Positions 32,636 through 44,658 are shown, counted from the first letter of the stretch. The stretch: DNA of 64,000 nucleotides from Xiphydria camelus (GCA_963678675.1 OY783193.1:21693309-21757308), one strand, 5' to 3'. The notes: generated by a model from the letters alone, not told the origin. Made by a program: numbers and translations.

Positions 32636-32840
32636 TCAATATTTTCAAAGGATTCATTAAAAATCGTTGGTATACTCCCTTTTTTTAGTTTGAAATATTT
32701 CCCCTGATTTTTTTTGAAACATGAGGGTTCAAAGTGTTGTGAACATAAATAGCTATCCTCTCTCTAATTGGTTCCCAATTCTCTTTGCCCATATTGTGGC
32801 ACCAACGTTGAAACATTTCAGGTTCCTCAACAGGAAATCT
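32636..32840 (-). pseudogene. THAP zinc-finger exon 2, frameshifted
   Basis: Begins RFPVEEPEMFQRWCHNMGKE. After a frame change near 32755 it continues in the typical C-terminal THAP pattern (LCSQHFEPSCF, then GSIPTIF). It shares the PTIF ending with exon 1's VPTVF-type motif, so it is a distinct second module, broken by one shift. Confidence 0.62.
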
Positions 32841-33058
32841 AGGGAACAAAAAATTGTTCATACAAATTAGATAAACTTGGTGGCAATGTCACTCAAAGTT
32901 AGAATGTAAATGAAAGTACATAGAGTGTTCTATCGATTGCGGAAATGATTAAGTTTTTCATTATATACAAATATTATTACGTACCGAAAAAATGAAATCC
33001 CGTTTTTATAACATTTTCCTCGTTTAGAATACACACAAAGCGATTGAGGGTCGTTAAA

Positions 33059-33368
33059 CACTGTCGGAATTGCATCAAAATTTAATCGCACATAGCTTCC
33101 AGTTTTGCCAAAGCAATCTTCTTTAAAATGTTTTGAACAGTACATCAGTTCTAGTGAATTTCCAGTCAATTAGTGGGATATTTTTTTATAAATTCTTGGT
33201 ACTTTTCGGATCGTTGGAAAACCTAATTGATAAATATAAATATAAATTAAATTGTCATTATATGCCATAACCATAGAAATATATTTTGTAAGTGGACAGT
33301 ATTTACCTATGAAATGTGAGACCACTTTTTTTAGTTGTCAGAGCATGGCAAAAACAGCATCGTCCCAT
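33059..33368 (-). pseudogene. THAP zinc-finger exon 1 pair
   Basis: The start codon at 33366-33368 opens MGRCCFCHALTTKKSGLTFH, typical of a THAP N-terminus. A GTAAAT donor at 33301-33306 and a TCAATTAG acceptor near 33225 bound a short intron. The next exon carries MYCSKHFKEDCF and then AIPTVF. A stop or frame change occurs just after the acceptor, so this module is probably decayed too. A CRE-like site lies about 110 bp upstream. Confidence 0.62.
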
Positions 33369-33480
33369 TTTTAACGACCTGTAATTGTTACTTGAATTGT
33401 TTTTCTGTACTTATTCACTTTACTAGTCATAATGTTAACGCTATGGTGACAACAATTCGACAGAATTGAGCGTTCAACAC

Positions 33481-33488
33481 TGACGTCA
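33481..33488. promoter_or_regulatory. CRE-like palindrome upstream of the THAP start
   Basis: TGACGTCA, about 113 bp before the THAP exon 1 start on the minus strand. A single perfect octamer in that position suggests a promoter element, by inference. Confidence 0.4.
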
Positions 33489-33559
33489 CAGAGTCTACAA
33501 AAACTCAACATGGCGATCATGCGCGACGGTCAACTTGGTACGCCGCCAATCGCCCTATC

Positions 33560-34340
33560 GGCTATCCAGTGTATAATATATATATCCGTGATAGATACCG
33601 ACATTGCCGATACTTTACCGACGGTCAAGAATTTTATAGTTATAGTTGGCTTGAGAAGAGTGCGCTGTGCGTTATGCATGAGACACTGAACTGTAGAGTT
33701 CAGTGTCGTAAGAGCGAAAAGTGTCAAACGTCTGATTTCCCGATAGCAGTCAATTCGGGAGATCGAAGCGCCTAACCTCGAAATCGTGAATTTGTGAAGA
33801 ACGGTGGGTAATTTTTAGAAGTGATAAAAAATAATAATTCGGGTTTCTTCAATGAAATTCCCTAAGAGCCTACCTACTCGTTGTGCGGTAACACTTAATA
33901 TCAGTTGAAGGCGAAGCAAAAGTTGTTGGCAAATCAGATACCGGTTTTTAAACACTTGGGGAACTTCGTCGAAAAGAAATCCGAATGACTACTTCTTATC
34001 ACTTGTAAAAGATTAAAGATTACAAGATTTCCAGGTTAGACGCTACGATCTTCCGAATTGACAGCTATCGGGAAATCGGAACGGCAATCAGTCCATGGGA
34101 GCGGCGGCGTACCGCAATCGGCAAGATTCCGAGCTGACTAATTCCTAGAAGGTATGTAGCTCGAAAGAAGTAGAAGTCATTTAATGCTGAAAGTGTTGAA
34201 ACGGGAAGCGCTTATTACAGTGAATGTACCGTAGGTGACAGGCGCTCGGTGACAAGCCTGACATCGTCCGATGTTCACCGAGTCATCTTTTTATGGATCT
34301 AGCTCGTGTCCTGTCCTCGTAAAAAGATTCGAGTCGCAGT
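33560..34340. repeat. Foldback modules, left side of a palindrome cluster
   Basis: 33560-33835 is mirrored at 38285-38545 (AATTCGGGAGATCGAAGCGC, TTGACCGTCGGTAAA). 33890-34090 is mirrored at 36165-36360 (GGTAACACTTAATATCAGTT). 34130-34340 matches the arms of the 58.8-59.5 kb foldback (GGCGCTCGGTGACAAGCCT). All are non-coding. Confidence 0.75.
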
Positions 34341-34626
34341 CGCAGCTACAGCAGCGAGAGTGTGGTGAAAGCAAGAAGAAACAACAAAGAATCGACGAAG
34401 AGACAGAGAAGGAAGTCATCGCCACGACGGTTTACTTAAACGGTAGCAATACCAGCAAAACGCACGAACATTGTTCTAAAAATTTCTTTCTTCATAACAA
34501 AAGCCCCCATACATTATGTATTATAAACTATGAAACAGGTACGTCTCATCAAAGATCACTAAAGTATTGGGAGATCTTTTTATTATGTTTAACAGCTCGC
34601 CAGACGCCTCTGCTTGTAATAAAAAA

Positions 34627-36060
34627 AAAGGTGTGAGTGCCGTTGTACTCACGGAGGATGTGTAAACATCTTACAATTTTCTGCGATCCGAGTTTAATTG
34701 GGGAATATGACGTCGTAGTTCGACATAAAGAAGTTTAATTTTTTCTATAATAAAATATTTATTATTATTATATTAGATTTATAACTTACTAGCAGCCCGT
34801 CCCAGCTTCGCACGGGTAGATTGTGGATTGATTTTGTCCGTCCACCATTGTTTAAATACATTTTTAATACAAAACTTTTAGTATTTTTCCCGGGCTACGC
34901 AATGGTCATATTGGATTTGACCTTGACCATGACCTTCAAGGTTATATCAAGGTCAAATTAATTTTTTTTCACGTTCAAATGTGTCCTTGACCATTTTTTT
35001 CATGTTACCTTTATTGTCAGCGGAGGTCAAATTTAGGTCAAGTATAGTTCGACTTTTTGAACACCCTGTATAAGATTTACTAACTTCAGAAACTTAAGCG
35101 GATATGCGTCCAACTGTTCCCCAAATTTTCATCGCAATCGGATGAACGGTTTAGGAAGGCATAATAATCATCCATACCGGTACTTTTTGAACACCCTGTA
35201 TAAGATTTACTAACTCAGAAACCTTCGCGGGCATGCGTCCAACCATTCCCCAACTTTTCATCGCAATCGGGTGAACGGTTTAGGAAAGCATAATAATCAT
35301 CCCTACCGGTACTTTTTGAACACCCTGTATAAGATTTACTAACTCAAACCTTCGCGGATATGCATCCAACTGTTCCCCAACGGTTTAGGAAGGCATAATA
35401 ATCATCCATACCGGTACTTTTTGAACACCCTGTATAAGATTTACTAACTCAGAAACCTTCGCGGGCATGCGTCCAACCATTCCCCAACTTTTCATCGCAA
35501 TCGGGTGAACGGTTTAGGAAGGCATAATAATCATCAGTACCGGTACTTTTTGAACACCTTTTATAAGATTTACTAACTCAGAAACCTCTTGGCGGGCATG
35601 CGTCCAACCATTCCCCAAAGTTTCATCGCAATAGGATGAACGGTTTAGGAAGGCATAATAATCATCCGTACCGGTACTTTTTGAACACCCTGTATAAGAT
35701 TTACTAATTCAGAAACCTTCGCGGGCATGCGTCCACCATTCCCCAAAGTTTCATCGCAATCGGATGAACGGTTTAGGAAGACATTTGATATTACCTTTAA
35801 AGGTCACGGTCAAGGTCAAATCCAATACGACCACTGGGTAGCCAAGGGAAAATCCTTAAAGTTTTGCATTAAACATTTTTCTCTAAAATGTTTTCCCGTT
35901 GAGATAATCCAGCTTGCGTGAATAGTATGCGCAGTAGCGCCACACACACACTGACGCAGTCACATCTACATGACTTACGTCTGACGCTCAATTTCTCAGG
36001 AAGGTCGTACCGCAGAGCCATAGCATAGATTTTTACACATCAAAAATTGTTTTTTGAAGT
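34627..36060 (+). repeat. Dispersed repeat H, copy 1, with internal 124-bp tandem units
   Basis: Starts GGTGTGAGTGCCGTTGTACT and ends near GCATAGATTTTTACACATC. Contains CTAGCAGCCCGTCCCAGCTT, then about six units of roughly 124 bp (TTTTTGAACACCCTGTATAA, CGGTTTAGGAAGGCATAATA), then CTCGATTTCTCAGGAAGGTC-type sequence. The second copy at 48039-49085 has three units, so unit number varies between copies. Class unknown. Confidence 0.85.
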
Positions 36061-37445
36061 CACACTGTAATGTCTGCCTTTTTTTACATAAATAGATTAT
36101 TTAATTCTAAGCTCCTCTCTGAAATGCCAGACGGATATCTCATGGCGAACATGTCAAAAAGCTGTCAATTCGGGAGATCGTAGCGTCTAACCTCGAAATC
36201 TTTGAATCTTTAATCTTTTACAAGTGATAAGAAATAATCATTCGGGTTTCTTTTCGACGAAATTCCCCAAGTGTTTAATAACCGGTATCCGACTTGCCAA
36301 TAACTTTTGCTTCGCCTTCAACTGATATTAAGTGTTACCGCACAATGAGTAGGTTAGGAGATTTTCATCAAGTTTTTGACAATCCGGTTTTTAAACTCTT
36401 AGGGACGGGCCGCACGTCCCGTAAGAAACGCAACAAGCGACATTTTTCTTCGGCAGTATTTGCCGACGGTGTTTGAGTCTTTTGCATGTGCACAGTTGGA
36501 AAATACTGCCGAAGGTAAATGTCGCTCGTTGCGTTTCTTACGGGATACCGTATGTCCCACTCTGTACATACATAATTTCCATTATTCATAAATTCATAAT
36601 TTCGAGGTTAGACGATTCGAACTCTCGAATTGACACCAACTCTAACTACCGACTCGACTTCTACAGGTAGTAAATGACTCGAGTACCGACCAAGCCTGCC
36701 CGAAAGTAATTTCAAACTGCATGACCAATACAGAGTGGGACATACGGTATGTGGTATACCGTATGTCCCGCCCAGAACCGCACAGTTACAGAGACCTTGA
36801 AATTTACCTTCGGCTGGGCTTGGTCGGTATTCGAGCAATTTTTACCGGTAGAAGTCGAGTCGGTAGTTAGAATTGGTGTCAATTCGGGAGATCGAAGTGT
36901 CTAACCTTGAAATCGTGGATTTGTGAATTATGGTGAGTTATTTCCATTATTCACAAGTTCATGATTTCGAGGTTAGACACTTCGATCTCCCGACTGACAC
37001 CAACTCTAACTACCGACTCGACTTCTACCGGTAAAAATTGCTCGAATTCGCCCCGGCCACCAAGCCCGGCCGAAGGTAAATTTCAAGGTCTGAACTTGCT
37101 GACGACGCCAACGCGGATGACTACGCATGCGCATCCACGCTTCTCCGGTGATTCTATTGGACGAGGAGACCCACGGGGGTGCTCATGCAAAACTCGCAAT
37201 TTTGCTATGGTCTGATTGATAGCGGACATACGGTACATGTAAATTCGTACAGTGTCGCATATGCAAATAGATTAGATCCTAAGGCCGTACAACCTTCAAG
37301 GGTTACTAGATTTTATAGCGGTAAAATACAAATATTCTATACTAATTTAGGATTGCTATTCCATCGAGAAATAACGAGCGGATAAATGGAATTCGACACA
37401 ACGGTTCGCACCGTTTAATACACCGTACCATAGTCATAAATACCT
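36061..37445. repeat. Palindrome cluster, right side
   Basis: Several palindromes share one module with the 33.8 kb part. 36368-36580 folds on itself (CGTAAGAAACGCAACAAGCG). 36595-36715, 36780-36945 and 36950-37085 are alternating inverted copies (CTACCGACTCGACTTCTAC). 36715-36770 has ACATACGGTATGTGGTATAC. At 37385-37445 there is a piece of the F1 foldback (GACACAACGGTTCGCACCGT). No gene. Confidence 0.7.
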
Positions 37446-37620
37446 CGCCAATCCTTAGCTAATTCTAAGTTCTACGAAACGGCATATTCCGGGAATGTAA
37501 GCTGCGAACACCACGGTTTATACCTTTCCTGGAAATCAATTATCGGACGGATCGTCGCAAGCCATCTAATGCAGTACCCAGCTTATCCAGGTACGAGAGA
37601 AAAAAAACAAAACGATTCTG

Positions 37621-38282
37621 CTAGTACTCGAGACACTGATGTCTAAACATCTCGTGAGCGGTAACTATGGAACGGAAATGTGACTGGGATTTGTGAATAT
37701 TGGTATCTGTAATCGAAGTAATTTCAAACAATTTTAAATCTTATAACTTTAGAAAATATTTATTCATTTTCATTTCAGAATGCCGCGCTTGACACAATCG
37801 GCTTATGATAGCTAAAATAAATAAACAGTAAGTGAGTCGGAGTAGAGCCGATCGACGAGGAGTTACTCCAACTCACTTACTGTACATGGCGAATATCACT
37901 TCCACACAACATTGTTCTGCCAGATGTTGACACATCAATTACAAGTTAGAATGACTAATTGATGTGTAAACATTTGGCAGAACAATGTTGTGTGGAAGTG
38001 ATATTCGCCATGTACAGTAAGTGAGTTGGAGTAATTCCTCGTCGATCGGCTCTACTCCGACTCACTTACTGTTTATTTATTTTAGCTATCATAAGCCGAT
38101 TTTGTCAAGCGCGGCATTATGAAATGAAAATGAAAATGAATAAATATTTTCTACAGTTATAAGATTTAAAATTGTTTGAAATTACTTCGATTACAGATAC
38201 CAATATTCACAAATCCCAGTCACATTTCCGTTCCATAGTTACCGCTCACGAGATGTTTACACATCAGTGTCTCGAGTACTAG
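37621..38282. mobile_element. Long near-perfect palindrome, 662 bp
   Basis: CTAGTACTCGAGACACTGAT at the left is mirrored by the right end at 38282. Arms of about 320 bp include AACAGTAAGTGAGT and ACATGGCGAATATCACTTCC; the loop near 37950 is short. Arm identity is very high, with a few substitutions and small indels. It looks like a foldback transposon. Confidence 0.88.
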
Positions 38283-38555
38283 TACAGACTCGTTTTTTAT
38301 CACTTCTACAAATTACCCTCCATTCTTCACAAATTCACGATTTCGATGTTATGCGCTTCGATTTCCCGAATTGACTGCTATCGAGAAATCAGACGTTTGA
38401 CACTTTTCGCTCTTACGCCACTGAACTCTACAGTTCAGTATCTCACGCAGCACACTCAGCGCACTCTTCTCAAGCCAACTCTAACTATAAAGTTCTTGAC
38501 CGTCGGTAAATTTTCGGCAATGTCGGTATCTAACAATAAGCTTGTTTAATTTGGG
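38283..38555 (-). repeat. Inverted copy of the 33.6-33.8 kb foldback module
   Basis: Reverse complement of 33560-33835, with landmarks GCGCTTCGATTTCCCG, AAATCAGACGTTTGACACTT and GCACTCTTCTCAAGCCAACT. Confidence 0.82.
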
Positions 38556-41401
38556 ATGATACATACGGTACTGTCTCATTACCTAGGACTCCAGCATACC
38601 CTCAAAACAATGTGCCCATCAATGAAAAAAAAATAAAAATAATTCTTATCAGACAGTTGATAACTTATATAGCAGAAGAGAAAAAAATGTTTACGAAGAA
38701 ATTCTGAAATGGCCAGTAAGTGCGGATAATAACACACATTTAGATGAATAAAAGGTGAATAAATGTTACTGTTTACGGTGTTTATTGAATGTTCTATAAT
38801 GTAGTTGCTGAAAATGTAATAATTATTTAAATTCACCATGTCGTCTTTTTATTTAAACACTTTTAAATCAAAATTTGCCCTATGAATGTTCCATTCATTT
38901 CAGAAACAACACATGTCCTAAGACATAATAAGAGCGTAACTTTTAAGATAAGCATATAAAAAGTGAAAACTTATGATTAGTTTATCCTATGTATGAAGAA
39001 CTAAACATAAAATCATATATTTTACACCTGTTTCTGTTGTAACTAGAATTATAAACTTTTTTCTCATTTTTCCCAAAATCAAGTTCTGCTGACATGTGTC
39101 GTTTCTGAAATGACCGATTCATGTATATCTACTCGTAGCTATAGTTTTTAACATTCTGGGAATCGTCTCGAAAAAGGTCCCCGAAAATATCTAAGAAAAA
39201 GTCTCGGGGAATGCCTTGGAAAAGAAGAAAGATTTGCTCAAAATAAAAATCTCAATTTTCAAAATTCCCATGAAGATGTGCAAATTCGTGGTTATTTATA
39301 CATTTACACGAGATTTGTAAAACATTTTATCATCACAGTTTTCCTTCATATTTCGTCGATATTATTATTTTTTTCCAGGTATCCTGCAATGTTATTGAGC
39401 ACAGAGCCATTTGTAATTTCCGCGATTCCTTACTTATCATCAAATTTACGAAACGCTATTTGATAGATAGGAGTGAGGCGTGACGGTGGAATGTAGCGCG
39501 ACATTAGGGGTTCGCCGTTCCCGGGCTTTGAGCAAGGCGAACTTCCTAGCCCTATTTAATTACTAATGGTATGTTACATATCACATGGAGATAACTTAAT
39601 ATTTATGGCGAAATTATACCAATAAATCTCAAATTAAAATTCATTATCATATCCATATGAGAAGATATAATAACATTACGGTCAACTTCTTTACGGGAAA
39701 ATAATCGCTGAGAGCCATTTTTATACTAAAATCAAAAAATTAATTTAAAAACTTTATTTCTATAGTTGCTACAATTTGTAATTAATGTTTCCCCGTGCAA
39801 AATATCTCGGTCCTTTCCCTTGCATTTCTATTTAAAAACATAACGAGAGCTACCTAGCGAACATATATTATATGTATGTCGCTATACCATACAGTTTTTA
39901 AAGTTCATATGCTCTTCCCACGTAGGTACCCATAAAAGATGAGCGGTGAATTCACCCAAGGTCTTAACTCGAATAAGTACGACGTCGACGAGTTGAGGGT
40001 GGTTAGGCACTTTTCTAGAGAAGTACTTAATTCAGTCAGCTACTCGAGTTTGAAGTACTCACCGACTAATTACCGAGACGAGCGCGTCCCCGTTTCACCG
40101 CGTTCCAGGTTTTCACCTCGACTGCTTGTCGAATGGAGTTTCGGCTAGACTGGAGGCAGCAATGAACGTCGAGACGGCTACGTCGACCTGCTGGAGTATT
40201 GGTTTTTGCTATAGTCTACCTTTACACTGTTATTGTGTGTGTATGACGCTATAAATATTAGAGACGTTTTCGCAAAAGTATCGACGATACATCGCTAACG
40301 TAAGCGATGTGAATATGGAAACGCACACTCGAGTTCATTTCTATCTCAAACAGCAGACACATAAGAATATGAGGTATTCTCAAAATAAATGGCACAGAAC
40401 TCAGCGGCGTCAAAACTATGAGCTAAATGGATGCAGAGAGCTGGAAAAATCTCCAACGCCACGGTATTCGATCGCGCGCGAGTTATTTCTGCGGCAGCGA
40501 CGACCAACCCGTGTCACGTACCTCGAAGTGGTCTTGTCTCGCAAACTACTGAGCTCCACGCCGATCATGTCGCGTGCTATGATAATCGCAGTGGCTTGAC
40601 CGGAAAAGTATTTTTATCGTAAAAATATTCGTTGGTTGTAATCAAGTTAAGAGAAAAGAAAATATTTTGTAAGGATGTGCGGGGCGCTTTTTTGATAATC
40701 TACTTATTAGGCAGGTATCACACGGAGATAAATACTTTTTAGTTGTAGTTACTCCTCCTGTAACATTCCAGTTCGTTTGAAATCAGAAATGGTCATAGGA
40801 AATGTTTTGCAGAGAGTTCCTATTAATCCTTCCGATTGGGGTAAATAGTTTTACCCTATTAAGCCACATCTACACTTAATGAAGATTATTTTTATAAAAA
40901 ATATTTAAAACTTTCTCTTGAACGTATAAACTTTTGCCATTTATATGGCAAATTTTTTATTTTTTAAATTCTGTTATTCACCAAGATGATCGCTTTTATG
41001 TAAATTAACTTACCGATGTAAAAATCTCTACGCAGCCAACAAAATAATTTCATGGTAAATATTTGAATTTAGCCACTTATAGCTTCTGTTAGTTTAGCAA
41101 AAATCTATACTGTGTCAAATCCATATACATTTTGATGTGAAACATCTTTAGCCGCGTTGAGTAGGGAGTGAAATCACACGAGACCGAGACGTCGCACAGT
41201 AGTCAATTTTCGCAGATTCGCGATCGAAACCTAAAATTTCAACTCTCTCTCACCTATGACGCTGAAATTCACGTACTACATTCACCTACATTGTGTCCAT
41301 GTTTTATATAAAAATTAGGTGCATTGAACCATCCTAATAAGATATGTTCATAACTGAAGTAAGAAAAATTGGCTCATTTAGATTCAGACATGATTCACTT
41401 A
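38556..41401. other. AT-rich non-coding stretch, no supported gene
   Basis: Two short plus-strand frames (39939-40148 and 40309-40599) are more balanced in composition than their surroundings and could be remnants, but I recognise no domain and see no matching splice structure. A GATGTGAAACATC hairpin lies at 41144-41156. The rest has no clear repeat. Confidence 0.4.
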
Positions 41402-41913
41402 CAAGGAAACGTTTCGAGGCCGCCGCTTCCGATCTTGATGAAACTTCGTAAATTTAAAGTTTATCGAAAAATAAGAGACCCCTATTTTTTTTATAGCGGC
41501 CCAATTTTGGTTTAAGGGGGTGAAATGGACCCCTGAATTTTCACCCCCTTCGAGCTATCTCCGAAACGAAGCGAGATAGATGAAAACTTTCAATGTACGT
41601 TTTGTTTGGTTTTTTTAGTATAATAAAATCCCCTAAACAGATTTTGAAAAAAAGCATTATTTTTCAAAAAAAAAAAATTTTTTTATCTAATTTTTCGAAA
41701 TTTCGGTTTAGTCATGTGGACAAAAATTTAGGAAATTTTATTACAAATTCAACCATGTATGACATGATATATTTCCCTCCTACAGTTTTGCAAATTTCTA
41801 ACTTTTATGTCTGATAATGAGCGGGCTACCAATGGCAGTGACGGGATAGGTCGGGGGTTATTACTTCTATGTATTTTAATGCCACTTTTCTTTTATTTAA
41901 TAAAGTTCAACTT

Positions 41914-42264
41914 CTATGGCTCATAATTATGACAATAATGGTATTCCGTGAAAAAATGTTTTATACAAAGTTGTTTCTTACACCAAGCACACGTAATAAC
42001 GGCAATATCGCCACATATGTGGCATCGTGGTTCCGAATCCTGTGCAAAACAAAATTCTACAGGATGTTCAAATTCAGGAGGTCTCCTGAATATATATCCA
42101 CTCTTGAACCACGAATATTTAATAAAGTTAGTAAACCGTGGTGAAGAAAACTGATTATGAGTAAGAGATTGAAGTTTTAAAATATTATCTCTCGAATGAA
42201 GGTTAATATCGTAATTGAAAAGAGTTACAATATCTGAAAACCTCCTTACAAAATTCTTCCACAT
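41914..42264 (-). pseudogene. Inverted copy of the transposase C-terminus in the left TIR of element B
   Basis: 116 codons that match the last 116 codons of the element B transposase with one amino-acid difference (His for Asn). It includes the whole cysteine-rich tail. It exists because the TIR extends into the gene; on its own it lacks the catalytic core. Confidence 0.9.
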
Positions 42265-42428
42265 TCGAAAGCCGTATACGTCTAGCGGAATATTATCAAA
42301 ATAAAATGGACAAAAATTGTTCAGAAATCTTATTAATAAATCCGACCGTTAATTTATTTATATTATTTTCTGTTTGTGTGTAAGTAACTAATAATTCACT
42401 CACAGGTTAGATAAAATTGTCTGAATTT

Positions 42429-42770
42429 TTATAGTTTTTTGTTGGAATCATTTTTTTCTTTACTTTTCTTCTTCGCGTACTGTTTCCTCCAGTACTCCTC
42501 ACATTCTTGCAGCTCTCGTTCTACTTCGGCCATGGATGGTCCTGTTGTGCGGAATGTCAGATCCAGCGATTTCCCGGGAGACGGCAATGGTATGTGCCCA
42601 TTTTTAAGATCCTCCACGATCTTCTCAAAAGTCGGTAACTCGTTTGAACCCATCACTTGAATGATAGACGCAGCCAATGAAACTGAAGCTCTTTGTTTCT
42701 CGGCCCTGTATATATACTCCTCGAAAATGCCGTAAACAACATTCCTGTTATTTGTAGGGTTGCCTTATAT
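42429..42770 (-). other. Exon-like open frame inside element B, origin unknown
   Basis: The frame is open from about 42770, just after a TATAAG that could be an acceptor, to a stop at 42429. It includes VVYGIFEEYIYRAEKQRASV, LPTFEKIVEDLKNGHIPL and a basic end (KKKSKEKNDSNKK). It is not similar to the transposase and lies in opposite orientation. Composition is strongly protein-like. I infer either a second element gene or a captured host exon; I do not recognise the family. Confidence 0.5.
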
Positions 42771-43044
42771 GGCCCCGGTGATGCGAAAGAGGGAGTTTAG
42801 TTCTTTGGACAAGCTTTATTATTAGTTGGCTCTGTGCCCATGTAAAAATATTTTCGTACGCGCTCTCGAGTTTCGTACGCGGACTCCGAGGATGATGGCC
42901 CCTTTTTGGGAAGTCGGACCTCCCACCCTCTCCAGTCTGTTTCGTTCTTGTGAGGCGACTTCATTATATATAAGGAAGCGAAAGAGAAAGCTTTTTAGTC
43001 TGAATATTCAGTTTCTATGGTGCACAGCAGTTCATATTATTATT

Positions 43045-44658
43045 ATGGCAATTATAAATCCGATCAATGTGTTAACTTTATTGGTGGCCGTTTTCAGTGT
43101 ACCAAATGGAAGAGAAACTCCAATGAATAGTGCAGAAGTGCAATTGAAAGATTTATTACAAAATATTATTATACGTAGCATGGAGGATTCATCATTTCGA
43201 GTCGAACATGAAAATAAATTGGAATTGGAAGATTCAATCGAGGATAGTGAAATGCACGCTGTTAATACTGACTGGCTGGAATCGGATGTCGAGGATGTTC
43301 CTCACGTAGAAACCTCTATACCTCCAGAACCATATCCCTGTACACCCGATGAAGAAGCGGTTAGCTTTGAATATAAACAAAGTGCCATAGATTACTGGAA
43401 CAGTGGGAAGAAAAGACGTCGAACCGTAGCAGCAGTTCAACATCAGTTTAAAAAAGTGAAATCTGATAGACAATTACGAAGATGGGCTGCGCAAGTAGGA
43501 CAGGGGGGTACTCAAAATGATAAATTAATACGCATAGCGAAATATACTTTTGATAAATTTGTAGAAGCTAGTAGATCGAAAATAATAGTACATAATGTAG
43601 ACCTTAAACGATGGGCTTTACAAGCAAAAGAAGTAGAGAATCTTCCAACCTTCAAAGCAAGTCAAACATGGTTGAGGTCATTCAAGAAAGCATATAGAAT
43701 TGTCTCTCGAAAGATCACAAAGTTTGTAACGAGAAAAAACGTTGAGGGTGAGGAAAGTTTGAAAGTACGAAGCCATGCCTTCGTAGAACAAGTGAAGCCA
43801 CTCATTACACAATATGGACCACAAAATGTATTTAACTCTGATCAGAGTGGATTTAATTTAGAAATACATTCTGGCCGAACTTTAGCTACATCGGGGCAAA
43901 AAAAAATTGAAGCTGTGGTACAATCAATATCTTCTACAACCCACAGCTATACTATACAACCCACCATATCTGCTGATGGAAAACTACTGTCGCCTCTTTA
44001 TGTGGTATTAAAAGAGGCTAGTGGGCAATTGGGAGAACGAGTGCAACAAACCGTGTTTAGGCCGTCAAATGTATACTTCATGGCTTCCAAATCTGGGAAA
44101 CTTACAACCGATCTCATGAAAACATGGCTGCAAGAAGTTTACTTCCCTAACACTGGATCTACAAGCGTCTTACTGCTGGACTCTTGGAGTGGACAATGTG
44201 AGCGAAGTGTTCGAGAAGCTACACCAGAAGACAAGACAATAATATTAATGACGATTCCACAAGGCACCACCGGACTGATTCAACCGCTAGACGTATACGG
44301 ATTTCGAATGTGGAAGAATTTTGTAAGGAGGTTTTCAGATATTGTAACTCTTTTCAATTACGATATTAACCTTAATTCGAGAGATAATATTTTAAAACTT
44401 CAATCTCTTACTCATAATCAGTTTTCTTCACCACGGTTTACTAACTTTATTAAATATTCGTGGTTCAAGAGTGGATATATATTCAGGAGACCTCCTGAAT
44501 TTGAACATCCTGTAGAATTTTGTTTTGCACAGGACTCGGAACCACGATGCCACATATGTGGCGATATTGCCGTTATTACGTGTGCTTGGTGTAAGAAACA
44601 ACTTTGTATAAAACATTTTTTCACGGAATACCATTATTGTCATAATTATGAGCCATAG
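43045..44658 (+). CDS. Element B transposase (pogo/Tigger-like, DDD), apparently intact
   Basis: The open frame starts at 42826, but I prefer the ATG at 43045: it gives MAIINPINVLTLLVAVFSV, a hydrophobic start like that of element A. A helix-turn-helix and CENP-B-like DNA-binding region follows (VAAVQHQFKK, DRQLRRWAAQVG, FKASQTWLRSFKKAY). Catalytic blocks are FNSDQSG, LLLDSWSGQ and LIQPLDVYG: Asp codons at 43840, 44179 and 44290, with 36 residues between the last two. The tail (44549-44640) has CHICG, CAWC, CIKH and HYC, a probable zinc-binding module. No stop or shift, so it may be functional. It would cut the element at the CAAGG ends and insert at TTA. Confidence 0.88.
   Translation: MAIINPINVLTLLVAVFSVPNGRETPMNSAEVQLKDLLQNIIIRSMEDSSFRVEHENKLELEDSIEDSEMHAVNTDWLESDVEDVPHVETSIPPEPYPCTPDEEAVSFEYKQSAIDYWNSGKKRRRTVAAVQHQFKKVKSDRQLRRWAAQVGQGGTQNDKLIRIAKYTFDKFVEASRSKIIVHNVDLKRWALQAKEVENLPTFKASQTWLRSFKKAYRIVSRKITKFVTRKNVEGEESLKVRSHAFVEQVKPLITQYGPQNVFNSDQSGFNLEIHSGRTLATSGQKKIEAVVQSISSTTHSYTIQPTISADGKLLSPLYVVLKEASGQLGERVQQTVFRPSNVYFMASKSGKLTTDLMKTWLQEVYFPNTGSTSVLLLDSWSGQCERSVREATPEDKTIILMTIPQGTTGLIQPLDVYGFRMWKNFVRRFSDIVTLFNYDINLNSRDNILKLQSLTHNQFSSPRFTNFIKYSWFKSGYIFRRPPEFEHPVEFCFAQDSEPRCHICGDIAVITCAWCKKQLCIKHFFTEYHYCHNYEP

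Noticed and set aside
39939..40599. Two host exons
   Set aside because: Composition is suggestive, but there is no recognised domain, no consistent splice pair and no overlap with known families.
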